From positions 1-64,000 of the forward strand of contig QANT01001024.1 of the NCBI GenBank assembly GCA_003254885.1: a stretch of 64,000 bases of DNA, in the 5' to 3' direction. This document shows, one piece after another, positions 1 to 12,032 of the stretch; the stretch's first letter is position 1, and every line of letters begins with the position of its first letter. The position numbers and the translations under genes are program-made. The notes beneath the pieces are model-generated. The model was not told the DNA's origin and did no database searches. It worked only from the letters and a program-made list of their open reading frames with translations. The DNA comes from Purshia tridentata (Eukaryota; Streptophyta; Magnoliopsida; Rosales; Rosaceae).

Positions 1-1087
1 TGAAGTGTTTCAGCTCCGGTCTATGATTATTAACTGCAAAGGCTTTGGATTCGGAGAGGTCAGTAGGAACTTTCCCTTGAGGATTCATCACCTTTTTTCT
101 CACTTCTTCTCGCTGGATTGTGGTGCACACATTGGAAAAAGTAGGCAGTTCAGCACTCATGAGGATGTGACTACGCAAGTCTTCATATTCTGAATCTAGA
201 CTTGCTAAAAGTTGGAAAACCTTGTCTTCTTCAGATCGCTTCAGGAGAAGGTTGGTGTCTGTGGTGTGAGGTTTGTAGAGAGACAATTCATTCCACATAT
301 TTTTCAGTTTCCCAAGGTGATCGATGAAGGGCATTCCATCTTGGGAGAGATTTGCAATGTCCTTCTTTAACTGAAAAATTCTAGCTGCGTTGTTCTGATG
401 ACCATACATTTCCTTAACTGATTCCCATAACTTATGTGAGGACTCGGAGTAGCTAAAAATCTCTGCAATTTTTGATTCCATGGAATTAAGAATCCATGAC
501 ATGACCAGCTGGTCTTTGCAGAGCCAATCTTCAAATTTTGGATCATCTTCAGCAGGAGCAGGAATCCTTCCATTAATAAAACCCAGTTTAGATCTTCCTC
601 CAAGAGCTAAGGTGATTGCTCTGGACCAAGGAAGATAGTTGAGTCCATTTAATAGCACTGAGCACAATCGCAAGTTTGGATTTGACTCAGGCTCTGAAAA
701 AACTGAGGTGGATGGACCAGACGAGTGGTTCCTTTGATCCTCCCCCATTCGCAAAGAGTAAAAAAAAAAACTTGGAGAAATAAAGAATCTTATCGCTCTG
801 ATACCATGTAGTAAGAAAGCAACAAAGCAATTCTTATTTCTGTCATAAAGAGAACAGAGGAACCCGTTCAGAATAAAAAGGCTAATACAGCTAGCAGCCA
901 ACTAACTTAATAAAAGCAAAGTCTAATACAGCTAGCAGCCAACTAACTTAATAAAAGCCTTAAAGGCTATAGCCCTTTTATCAATATAAACCTTTCAGCT
1001 CTCACGCACTCAACTAACACACTAATAATGATGATTACAGCAGAGGGTTAATCCAAAACTAACTAATAATTAATGATTATTCCAACA
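1..1087 (-). mobile_element. Ty1/copia-type LTR retrotransposon fossil, 5' end only
   Basis: Read on the minus strand, an LTR (807-1087) is followed by a tRNA-Met-type primer binding site (about 794-806, the usual TGGTATCAGAGC form) and then a gag region that begins near 748 and runs off the left edge. The gag translation has the look of the UBN2/copia gag family. Only the 5' part is in the window; pol and the second LTR would lie to the left, so wholeness and age cannot be judged here. The element sits about 130 bp past the last visible exon of the mitochondrial carrier gene, probably inside its final intron. A 5-bp target duplication would start at 1088 but cannot be confirmed. Confidence 0.8.
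807..1087 (-). repeat. LTR of the copia-type fossil
   Basis: A segment of about 281 bp bounded by TG and CA and touching the primer binding site, as expected for the 5' LTR. It contains an internal tandem duplication of about 41 bp (copies start at 882 and 923, sharing CAGCTAGCAGCCAACTAAC). Confidence 0.75.
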
Positions 1088-1215
1088 TCTATCCTTATAT
1101 CTGGGATGGACCAGGTTATATTGCTCAATTACACCTGCCAATTAATAAAGGCTGTGAAAGCTTTTTCAAAACTACTTAAACTGCAGTGGAAAAGAAAAGA
1201 ATATGAATTCTATAC

Positions 1216-2890
1216 CTGGTATGCACAATGAAATCCATTTTTATAGCTTCCGATTCTTTTAGGCCCTTGCTGCAACATGAGACGGGTTTTAATCATGTCC
1301 ACAGGTGCAGTTATAAGGGTACTCGTTGCGCCTGCAACTGTACTTGAGCTTCATAAGGTGCAAAAATATAGTTAGTTTTGATTGATATATTTGAAAAAAT
1401 AAAGAATTTGACATACTTTTCATTAGAAGTCAAGCTGCTTATGTTTTAAGCAAGAACAAATCTAGATTTTCTCCCACAGAATAGTGGTCAACCTGGAAGA
1501 GAATCAACATGCTAGCTCTTGGGTTGGGATTACCAGTTTATGAAAAAATTTGATCAGACACTATTTGATGTATTTTCCATTAATCATACAACTTCCCAGA
1601 TAAACTACAAATGTCTCAAAATAAACAGTCATATTTCTTCAGTTTACTTCTGTGTGCAAGTGCATCTACATGTGTTTTAATGGGAGCCACTTTAAATTGT
1701 TTATAAAATGGCAGGTTTTGAGAACATCATGTTAATGAAGAAATGGAAAGATCTCAGACAAGGATGTTCACAACAGTGCCATACACGAGATGTAGATGGA
1801 ATCCTTCTTCCAGTTTCGTCCACCTAATCAACATCTGCATTAAGAGAAAATTGGAACAAAATTTAAAAGAAAAATGAAAACAGATTCTTTTCGTACTAGC
1901 AATCAAACATTAGTGATTTAGAAACTGTGGAAATTACTTCGTGGATACTCAAAGGGAAAAATAGCATGCTTAGAACTTGACCCGCTTGGTTTCATCATAT
2001 GTTGCCAGTTGAGATGCAGTCAACGTAGCAGCTCTGGCCATTGCAGGGCCAACACCCTTCCAAAGAGCTTTCACTCCCTCTTCAGAAATGATTCTACGCA
2101 ATTCTCCAGTTGGCCCGCCTTTACTCAAGTTTGGATTCATCTGTAACCGCACCTAATGGTAGGAAACAAATGATTTTCAAGTTGATTTTGAAAAAGGAGA
2201 AAGAAAAATAGTTCAAAATGGCCCTGCATGGTGGCATTACCTTCAAAACCTCAACTGGATTGGTGAGTGCAGTTGCAACAGCACCGCCAAATCCTGCAGA
2301 TGCAATCTTAACAAAAACATTGTTGGACCCAAAAGCCCAATTGCAGGCATATTTTGAGGGTTCATACAAGCCTAAACGAAGACCCCCATAAAGAACAGAC
2401 CTCGTCAATGCAGGTGTCAATCCCAGATACAAAAATCTTGGTCCTTCATTTTCAAAAACTCGGAGAAACAATCGTCCCTGTACATCAACCACATAACAAT
2501 CAACTCTGATAAATTGTATGAAGATATACATGCACTGTGAAAAGCTGGAAAATTACCATTCCAACGAGAGGACCTTTCTGCCCAACAAGTTGCATTTGCA
2601 GCCTGACTTTGAGGACATCTGCATCCCAAGCTGAGATAAATAAAAAATCTTTGCATCTCTAAATTTCAAATTTTCAAGCAACCACCACAAGATCACAAAT
2701 TCACACAGCCAAACAAACATATTGGAAGCTGAGAAAGTGAAACACTAAATTTATTTACTCTTTGCTTTCAGATATTACCTAAAGGATGAGTTACTGCGGT
2801 TGCAACCGCAACGGAAAGTCCACTAGTACCGAAATGATAGACAACGTCGGACGGCGACACCGCCCAACTCTGCTTCTTATTCAATTTCAT
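1216..2890 (-). CDS. Mitochondrial substrate carrier (MCF), ucpB/DIC-like, last exon outside window
   Basis: Six exons read in phase: 2890-2779, 2618-2557, 2477-2241, 2152-1982, 1834-1785 and 1348-1216, giving 255 residues. All three carrier signatures are visible: PLDVLKVRLQ, PVEVLKVRLQ and PVDMIKTRLMLQ, one per repeat, so this is an inner-membrane transporter with six membrane helices. The sixth exon ends in a good GT donor, and about 45 more residues (the end of repeat three) must be encoded left of the window, beyond the copia element. It resembles the plant carriers often annotated 'mitochondrial substrate carrier family protein ucpB'; the substrate is not known from sequence. The start is the ATG at 2890, which opens with MKLNKKQSW directly before the first repeat. 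It is head to head with U1-C. Confidence 0.88.
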
Positions 2891-3457
2891 CGTTCCTGAA
2901 TAATTCAACTATAACATTAAAAAAGTAAAATAAATAAGATATAAATAGAGGAGACAAAAGTATATTTTCTCGGGAACCACAAAAAGTGAGATCTAAATAG
3001 AGGCAGATGTAATAGAACCTGAAAGCCAAGATTTTTCGGAAGCAGATTTGCCTTCCAATTTCGGAGTCTGCTTCTTTTCGGAATATGAATTTCGCTGCTT
3101 CTGTCGGAATGGGAAAAATTCGTAGGATGCGACACGACACGACACGACACGTCGTTTTTGAGATTCTTGTCCGCTAAACTGAAACGACACCCGCTTCTTG
3201 TTCAACAGAAAAAACGGTTTTCCTCGTCCTCGAGTTTGGGCTTTGAAAATATGAGCCGTCTTTCTTTCTCTGTTTAAAATATAGGCCCACTAAGTCGAAA
3301 GCCTTCATCTTCTTCGTCTATTGTTGACGGTAATATACGTCTATAATAGTCAGACAAATCCTACGCAATCCGAGAACCTTCTCTTTCTCTCACCTAGGGT
3401 TTTTGCAATACTTCAGTACCTCTCAATTCTCAACTGCGATTCCAGCGATTCAGAGCA
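2891..3457. promoter_or_regulatory. Shared two-way promoter, mitochondrial carrier / U1-C
   Basis: Only 567 bp separate the two divergent start codons. The stretch holds site II-type motifs (TGGGCT at 3237-3242, GGCCCA at 3284-3289) and a telo-box-like TAGGGTTT at 3395-3402. That combination is known from plant housekeeping promoters for RNA-processing and mitochondrial genes. No clear TATA box was seen. Promoter function is inferred. Confidence 0.5.
3129..3153. repeat. Short (GACAC)n pentanucleotide repeat
   Basis: About four perfect GACAC units lie in the 5' leader of the carrier gene, within the shared promoter. Confidence 0.8.
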
Positions 3458-4877
3458 ATGCCTCGGTAACATTTCTATCTCGTCTACTGGGCACTAATAC
3501 TTCAATTTATAATCTAAATACACGATTTCTATATTTAATATAAATTTGGTTCAATTTTTCAGGTATTACTGTGACTACTGCGACACTTACTTGACCCACG
3601 ATTCGGTAACACCTCTCTGTCCTCTTTTGCTTTCGGGTTATATTTTTCTTAGAGCTTTTGATTATGATTTTTGACGAATTCTTGCATAAATTAAAGATAT
3701 CAGTGTCACATTGAGCCAAATAAATTTGGTTTACGATTTTGGTTTTGTCTAATTTAAATGGGAGAACAGAGTAGCTGCTAGTTGATAATAGTTGGGAACC
3801 TTTCGAGTTTTTATTACAATTTGATTCATACTTATCGGGATTTTATTAACTGACAAGTTGGTTTTCCTATTTGTCAGCCTTCAGTAAGAAAGCAGCACAA
3901 TGCGGGTTACAAACACAAGGTATTGTTGATTTGTGTTTCTTTGTCGTTAGTGTAAATCACAATTTTTTTTTTTTTGGGGCATTACCTTTGCTAATTTTGT
4001 GCATAAACTCAGGCAAATGTGCGGTTGTACTATCAGCAATTCGAAGAGCAACAAACCCAAAGTTTGATTGACCAAAGGATCAAGGAACATCTTGGCCAAG
4101 CTGCAGCTTACCAGCAAGTTGGTGCAGCTTACAATCAACATCTAATGGTTCAGAATCCCCGTCTGCCTGTTCTACCAACACCTGTCATGCCACAAATGCC
4201 TCGACCAATGATCCCAGGGATTAGGCCTCCTGTTTTGCCAAGACCCGTTGGTGCTCCAGGTAATGTGGAATGTCTACAGTGTACCTTTCTTTTCCGTTGG
4301 CATTCCATTGTAGTACTGTTTCTGTGATTTATGTGTGCATGTATTTTTCATGGATGTACAGATTTTTTCTGGGTTTCTGATATATAGAAGTCTGTATTAT
4401 TGACTTGATGTATTGCTAATCATGTTACCTACTTGAAAAGAGCAAGGGAGTGTTACTTGTTATGCAGCTATATTCTAAATCCAATCACTGCTGTGTTGTA
4501 TTAATTATTATATTTTCTGGTCAGACATGGAGCAATCTTTTGTTTGCAGCAGAATTTGACTATGTAATACCAATGGTGTTTTGCGTTGAATCTTTTTTCT
4601 GGTGTTCGCAGGATATGGCTCTGTTCCAAACATGCTACCAATGATGGCTCCACCTGGTGCTCCTGGCATGCCTGGTCAAGTAAATGCTCCCATGAGGCCT
4701 CCTCCCCCTATGAATGCTCCACCACAAGTTCCCGGCAGCACAGCTCCCAATGCTTCTAATGGTCCCCCTTCTATGGTCGCACCTCCAATGTATCAAGGCA
4801 ATTTAACAGCACCTACAGGCGGTGGCTATGATAGTTTCAATTCCAATAGCCAACAACCACCCGATTCTAGTCAGTAA
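3458..4877 (+). CDS. U1 small nuclear ribonucleoprotein C (U1-C)
   Basis: Five exons in phase: 3458-3465, 3563-3605, 3878-3919, 4013-4259 and 4612-4877. The protein opens MPRYYCDYCDTYLTHDS and carries the U1-C zinc finger: two Cys in CDYC and two His spaced as in QHNAGYKH, within residues 1-33. A helical segment follows (RLYYQQFEEQQTQ), and then a long Pro/Met/Gly-rich tail to residue about 200, as usual in plant U1-C. In the U1 snRNP this subunit helps recognise the 5' splice site. The first exon codes for only two whole codons, so it is easily missed. The remaining exons agree with the family, and the stop is TAA at 4875-4877. Confidence 0.95.
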
Positions 4878-6201
4878 TGTGATCAATTTGGTATGTTATA
4901 TTTCTGTACTTTTAAAACTGAAGCATCTTGCAGTTATTGTGCTGGTTATTAATTATAATGGGAGAAACTATGAACAATTCATGAAGTAGGAAACAATTTT
5001 GTGCATCTGTGTCTGTGTGTCACTTGCCTGTGTAGTGTTTGCTCGAAAAAATCACCATGTTTTAGTAAAAATGAAGTGCAAACTTAGGGCAGTGTGTATA
5101 TATTTTTAAGAATTCAGTTTAAAAGTATTTTTCCATCTAAAAGTTCAATAGTCTAACGTAAAGGGGCTAGTTTCTAATTGCTTTTGGAAAGTTCTGCCCT
5201 CTAATGAGTCATCCCACTTAAACTTGACAAGAGAAAGGAAAAAGAGAACGTCTCACTTATGAACAAGTTATTGCATTTTTAAGTGCACTAGTTACCATGT
5301 TACTTTATTTCATGTGTGGGATATCATATAATTGTGACCCATGATATTGCTCATTACAGGCAAGCAATCATTAGAAAACCAGGAAAATCACTCATGTTGC
5401 AGTACCTTTGTTGGAGAAGTCTTCTCCCATAACGTGGTCTTATGGGTTTTCGGCATGTGATGTGAACAAGGAGCTTGTCATTTGGTATTAAATGCAGAGA
5501 ATTGCGCAATGACTGCAATCTACTTGTATGCTTTTCTGAAAATTGCACAATCTTATTTGGACCGCTTGTATTTTTTCGGTCAAGGGACCGCTTGTATTTA
5601 TGAGAGGATTTTGTCTAAAATGTGCAGTCAGATACCAAGTTCAATGTGGGTCCGATTGCAAGAACAAGCTATTTTGGGGTCTTATGGTGGTGTTTGTAGG
5701 GATCTTGTAATGCTGTTGGTTTTAATCGTACTTGCAAAAGTTACGATAAAAATATATGTTCCCGTTGATCGCTCTATAGGGATAGGCAGGCTGTGCTTAG
5801 TAGCCAGTTTTTGTGGTTTCTGAACCTTGTATAAGTATAGCCTTTTAAACGATTAAAACAATAAAAAATAAAAAAATAATAAAAAATTTCAGGGGAAGGT
5901 GGTGACGATGGGCTTTCAGGTTTGGTTGCTCAAAGAGTCATGTTACGGACCAAGAATAAAAAAAAGTCTAAAACCATCATTAGATTACTTGGTCCTATAT
6001 TCTCTTGAAATCCAGGCTTACCATGCATCGCAAGCAACTTTGTCAAATACAAAGTACCAACACTACAATTCAAATTCCAAAGGATTTCCAAACAGTATAA
6101 ATCAGAGCTGTTGGGATTCGGCTACTTTTCAAAATCTCCCACAAGCAAACTAATTACATGATTTTACAGAGTTTCCTTCATTATGTGGTAGGGCATAAGG
6201 C
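4878..6201. other. Convergent 3' region between U1-C and the BRCT gene
   Basis: This is AT-rich 3' untranslated and intergenic DNA between two genes that converge. Short open frames here (for example around 5482-5823) show no recognisable domain, start context or splice partner. An A-rich patch lies at 5858-5890. I see no further gene. Confidence 0.6.
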
Positions 6202-9200
6202 CTAAGGTCGAGTCCTCTTGGCAACATTTGCGAAAAGCTGGTGTCTGCAAAGCAAACGTTAGAAAGGCAACGACTTGTTAGAACTAATGCAACCCAAACT
6301 AACATATGCAACTAGAACCTTAATACCAAAAGGGTCGCATCAACTTGCCACTTTTAGTTTTAGTCATATTTATAGGTATCTAAAACATTATGTGATTTGC
6401 TTGTTTTACAGTTTAACTAGTACTGACCTCTTGTATTCCAGTCTCTGGATAACTATACCATTTAGTAGAAGTTCTGAACTGTAAGCTGCTACTCCTGCAA
6501 GGCATGATGTTTGCAAGAGTCTAAGTGACTGACCAACATGATTTTGTAGAAAGAGAATATGAATGGTATATCAATACCTTTCTCAAGGAAAGGAAGACAG
6601 ATTGCATGATCTTCTTCACAAGAAAGAATCAAAAGATCCTCCAAAATCTTTTTATCCTTTGCTGCAGATATCTGAACTTTCTCCACTGGCTGAGGAACAT
6701 TTTATCAATAATTCATAATAAATAAAAAAAGGTATATGGTGTCTTAAAACAGTTAAATAACATAATCTAAGAATGCAGGAAATCAATTACTCTCGGATTA
6801 TATGTATAATGACAGCAATAGGTACCTGGCCTTGAACTGTCTTGACCAAGCTAGTCATCATTTCTTTATCAGGTTTTATGTTTGGGGTGATAAAGACTTT
6901 TCGACCCTGTCAGGAAGCAGAAAATAGATGATAGGCACCAAAAGAGCAAACAGGTGATAGAACTTCAGTGCACCAGACACTATGATATAAGAACACCCCA
7001 ATAACATGAGCCCCTTCGGAGGACAATAGAACCGTATGTACTTTAAGTTAAGCGAAAAAAAGCTTACACATTACCTTTAAAAGTGGACACCTTTTTGCAC
7101 AATCCAGTGAAACAAGCATGCTAAACCCAATTTTCTTTTCCTTTTTGGCATCCCTTAGAATGTAGCTTTTCTCACTAATCAAACAGTTTGCTTGCCCACA
7201 ACTTTCAAGCCACAAATGTGTTACCACTGGTTTACCAAGAGCAATGCATTCCATCATATTCCTTGTACGTGCAAATTGATCTGCTATAAAGTGTGTTGCA
7301 TCAATAGAACATGATGCAATGGATAAGCCCAGTCGTGAGATGATCTATTAGGAGAAAAGAGATAACATTAGATGTTGATCATGTAGCTGTTTCAAATTCA
7401 GAAAAATTCAAAATGTACCTTTTTTTGCTGCCTAATGACATCATCATCCAAATGCTGGCTAAACAGCACTCGAACATATGCCATATGTCTTCGCCTTCTC
7501 AAATCATTACATGTGAAATCTGATATTGACTCAGGGACACCGTGTCCAATAAGCTCTTTCAAAAGAGATGATTTGGGGAAGTTTTTGTTATATGGCTTTT
7601 TGTGATGATCATGAGACACATATTTGGATGATACCACATGTATGCCAGAGGTAGAGTTAGATGGAGCAGTACATTCTGAATCATGAACCAGTGAAATAGG
7701 ATCTGTGCCATCTAGCATTCCAGATTGCAATGATTGTGCTTTACCATTCATATTGTTGCTGTTTTCTGGCCTTTCATCATTATGGGAAGTGCTGTTGTTT
7801 CCATCAACTATTGTAAATGGGGTATAGAAGACAGTAGCTCTGCAGGAATGGCTTCGGGAATTGAGACGTGTTCTTTTCCCTTTGGGATGGCTCCACAGAT
7901 CTAATTTTAAACTACTGGGTTTTGTGTTTCCATCTCCTTCAGATGAAACATAAAAGTTGGAACAATTTTCTTTCACACCGATTTTCTTCGTTCTCCTGTA
8001 TGTAATAATATCATCCCTTATAACTTTGTTCATCCTTTCTACTGGCTTGTTAGATCCACCATCAGTCCCACCGAGTATTTCAGATGGATGGGCATTTAAA
8101 GATCTCTTCTTTCTTCTGTATGTGATAATACCATCCTCCATAACACTGTTCATCCTTTCTCCTAGATGATTGTTAGATCCATCCTCAGTCCTTTTTAACA
8201 TACCCCCTGACATTGACTGCCTAGTCTGGTGGACAACAGAATTAAGGTTGGACCCTCCAGTAGCTCCCTCTAGCTTTCTTTGCTTGAAAGGTTTAGGAGA
8301 TTGTCTACAAATACTTCCATTGGCATCAGCAGGATTGCTACAATAGTCAGCCCAAAATCTACTTCTTTTCACTTTTGTTAATGCTGCCAAATCAGGATCT
8401 AACTCCCGATTCTCAGATTGCTTTTGAGATGAAGCAACTACTCTCCTTGAAATTCTAGTGGAACGCTTTCTTCGCTTTACATTTCTTTTAATGACTCCTA
8501 CATTAGAAATATCACTCTTTTGAAGAGAAGAATGCTCCAAATGCAATTTATTCTCTGTAGCACATCTGGAAACAACATCTTCAGTGGTCCCTATACCTTG
8601 ATGTGCATCAGCAGACTTGCAGCCAGGCTGGTCCCCATATGCTAAGGCCTCCATAGCTTCAGCAGCAATTTGAGTGTCAAAACCAATATCAAACATGTCA
8701 ACTAAATCAGTGCCCATGGCACTAGCTTCCAACTGTGGTCCTATTGATTTTGCATCTAATTCTTCCACCACTTCGACAGAGTCATTTCCAATATTCACTT
8801 CAGATTCTGTTATTCCCTTCTCTTTGAACTCATTGCCTGAGCTACTACATTTTCTATCACCGACATTCCTGAATTTCTGATGCCTTGAAACAACAGATCT
8901 CTGATTGCAGTCTCCAAAATCAAAAGATGATTCCATCTTATTGCTAAACAAATGAACCCCTCCATGCTCCCCAGGATGATCAACCCATTCAAAGGTTTTT
9001 GTTTTTTCAAATTGAGACCCAAGTTTTATCATCCTTGCCAAACTTTGAGACCCTTTTGTGCTTGACACTGGAGGGGACTTCACCCTATTGGTTTTCCTCT
9101 GGTAAACTCCTGGAGAGAAACTCGGATCATCGTTTAATGACACAAAATGTTCCACAAAGTCAAGTGCATTGGCTTGGGATGATGACTCCTCAGGTTCCTG

Positions 9201-9991
9201 AGAGCCAATACAATTTAACCTTGCAAGCTGCGGAGATCCTTCATTCTTTCCCCCTTCAGTTGTAGCAAAATTAGTTGAAGAAACTTGTCCTTCAGAGTAT
9301 TAAAACACAAGTTTTCTCAAAATTACTTCCTCGATGATTCATTAAACACATATTCCACATAAAATATAAGTTTATCACATCAACAGTTCAACACCAACCC
9401 CAACTGTGATAAGCCAAAACACACACACACAAAAAAACTCAAAAAAAGAAGAAGAAAGAACAATCACAATTTCATTTCCAATGCAAATAGTATATACTAA
9501 CCTGCACCGCATTGCTGACGATGAGGACTGAGCTTTTCATTTGACAAACCGTTGAGTTTAACACTCACTATTCTACTTCCATTTACGTCCTCATCCTCAC
9601 TGTCAAGCACCACTTCTTCCTCGTACGCATGCATACCAGTACTCGTCTTGTCAGCTAAATCCGAATGATCCACCAACTGGGTTTCCTCCATTAAAGGGCA
9701 ATCAAGCACAAAAGCATCTTCAAAGGGCTCGGTGTCTTGGACTTGCGGGTGCTGCTGCTCATCTCCATTGACATCTTTACTGAGTTTACATCCTAATGAG
9801 AAACCAACAGAAACTCTAATGAATCAGAACCGTTTTCCGAAATGCAAATGAAAATTGCAATATATGAATCAAAACACGATTTTCCCTGAAGAATCTTCAA
9901 AAAGAAAATTTTAATTTGAAAATCAATAATAAGTACCAGATGGGTGAGACTGAGAATCAAAGGTCTGGGTCTTGGGGTGAGAAACAGCCAT
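6202..9991 (-). CDS. Tandem-BRCT nuclear protein, PTIP/MDC1-like
   Basis: Eight exons in phase: 9991-9937, 9792-9502, 9283-7419, 7344-7075, 6906-6826, 6689-6578, 6494-6428 and 6244-6202, giving 927 residues. The start is MAVSHPKTQTFDSQSHPSG. The first 700 residues are acidic or Ser/Lys-rich and look disordered, with basic clusters (KRNVKRRKRSTRISRR). The end is a BRCT pair: BRCT1 near 705-827 with the core Trp in THLWLESC, BRCT2 near 828-927 starting GRKVFITPNIKPD. Tandem BRCT units bind phosphopeptides, and this C-terminal layout is that of PTIP/MDC1-like DNA-damage proteins; Arabidopsis has similar 'BRCT domain DNA repair' proteins. A block of about 36 residues rich in ERMN and IITYRR motifs is repeated twice near residues 450-530. 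The role in repair is by family only. Confidence 0.85.
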
Positions 9992-10271
9992 AGCCCAAAG
10001 AGTTCAAGCACTCTGTTTACGAGAGAGCAAATCACTCTTTGATTAGCCTAATACACTGAAATGTAGCTGCTTTAATTGTAGTAGAAGTAGATATGACATA
10101 AGAAGAGAAATTGAATTGGGAATTTTATATTTAGAAGGTTCGACTTCTAATTTATGGTTTTGGAGGGAAAATAAAAAACACCGGCAAGTTTTTTAGTTTG
10201 ATGGTTCAGAGGGAAATATCTTGTTTTCAAATCCTTTAAATATTAAAAATTGGTAATCAATGGCAACAACA

Positions 10272-10343
10272 GGGCATTTGGTCTAGTGGTATGATTCTCG
10301 CTTAGGGTGCGAGAGGTCCCGAGTTCAATTCTCGGAATGCCCC
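10272..10343 (+). tRNA. tRNA-Pro (AGG)
   Basis: The 72 nt fold as a cloverleaf: acceptor GGGCATT pairs with AATGCCC, the anticodon stem CTCGC/GCGAG encloses TTAGGGT (anticodon AGG), and the T arm is CCGAG-TTCAATT-CTCGG. It is followed at once by a T run suited to RNA polymerase III termination. A near-identical copy lies at 16293. Confidence 0.95.
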
Positions 10344-12032
10344 TTTTTCTGGTTTTTGCGTTTTCTTCATTTCATTTTAAAAGGACAAAAATACCCCCTT
10401 AGGGTTCTAGCTACACACTATCCTTTTTTTTCGGCCATTAGCTACATACTATCATCATAATTCTACTAAATATTAAAATACTCGGTACAAGATCAGCACT
10501 ATAAAAGCAGTAGAGAATCCTATTCCTATTTCATAAGTACCACACAATTTACACTCTATTATAATTTATATGTCGCTTCTATCTTAATCTTGAATATGAT
10601 CGATGTCATCATGATAAAGATATATGTATATCTGATCATTTTATTTACCATTTTACCCTTTTTTTGCTGAAGTTGCAGTGAACTACTGAACTTAGTATAA
10701 ATAAGTAGTACTATACAATTCTGCAGTCACTCTCAGGGTGGTTTCTTCAACTAGAACTCAAAGGTATTAGTATATTTGTTCTATTTCTTGTTATTTTTTG
10801 TCAAACATAAATTCTGATTATTTGTTGCGCTCTCATTCTTTGTAAACTAGCCATGGTTATGATATCCAAGGTTTCTTGTCAATAATATGGTATCACTCCT
10901 ATCTCAACCTTTCACATAAAAATAAGATTATCATCTATTTTTCTAGTGTTGATATTGTGTTTAGTCAAACGTATACTACGTCATTTTTTTAGAGTTCAGG
11001 ACCAAGTATTTGAGTTCAGCGGTTTTTTTTTTCCTTTTGGTGAATGAGGGGGCCAATAGGCCCAAACAAGAAACAAAACTACAAGTTCAGGGTTTAATAG
11101 TAGTATCAAAAAGATTGGTATAGTATCCGCACTCTTGAATATATATATGAAACATATATGTTGTTTTATTGTTTGTTTTACGGTGTAGGTTTTTTGCGAT
11201 GAGAATCAGTAAAAGAATGGTGAAGTTAAAGATGAGAATTAGTAGAACAAAGTTGAACCCCAAGAGGTTCTTTGCATCTTTCTCACTTCCTCATCTCTTC
11301 AACCGGTCTAAGGTTGGCCTGGGGGTAATTAAGTCTTCTTTGTTCCTTTTATATTGTGTTATTTTTATTCAAAGTTAAAATAAGTTCTCTAATCCGTGAT
11401 GGGAAATTCATGTTATGATCAGGACAAATATATGTTGAACTCGGGAACAGAAAATAAGAACAAACTCTGCATATTCTTATTTAATTTGTATACAAACTGC
11501 TTCTTCGATATGGTTTGTAGTTCTTGTTATAAGGTGCCTTGAATTTTATATTCTTATTCTCATTTATGTTTTCTTTTTGATCCATTGAAAAGCTATATAC
11601 TATGAATCATGATTGAAAAGCTATATACTATGATTGATCCATGCATGGAAACACCAAATTCCAAACAAATTACGAAAATTACAGGTCACAAATGTTCCAT
11701 CTTTTTGTTTTTCAAGTTTGTGTTTGGCCTCGATATTATATAGCCTACAATGTGTAGCTTTCCATAGACACATAGACAACAAACTCCATTGAGTAACGGG
11801 TAGTACTTAGGTTTTGACAGAACCCCATTTTCTTCCCATGATCTCTTGACAACATAACATGACAACTCGACTACGATTCATTGGTAGTTGCTACAATTTT
11901 TGTGTGGAATTAAGCTTAATCAAATGATTGTTTGAACTAATTGGAATGGAATATTTACAATGGAATATATTGTAAATTCATTGTATGAATAGTAATGTGG
12001 TGTTTACATATATGTAGCAGCCAAACATAAAG
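10344..12032 (+). promoter_or_regulatory. Upstream region of F-box gene 1
   Basis: This is about 1.7 kb without a convincing gene. A TATA-like TATAAATA is at 10696-10703 and a possible 5' leader with donor-like sites follows. A short basic open frame at 11208-11378 is not supported by family similarity. Parts match the regions upstream of F-box genes 2 and 3, such as the words GGTTTCTTCAACTA near 10740 and 16676. Confidence 0.4.

Noticed and set aside
11208-11378. Small basic open frame (MRISKRMVKLKMRISR) upstream of F-box 1
   Set aside because: No homologue recognised, not kept in the other two F-box blocks, and no clear splice into the F-box frame.
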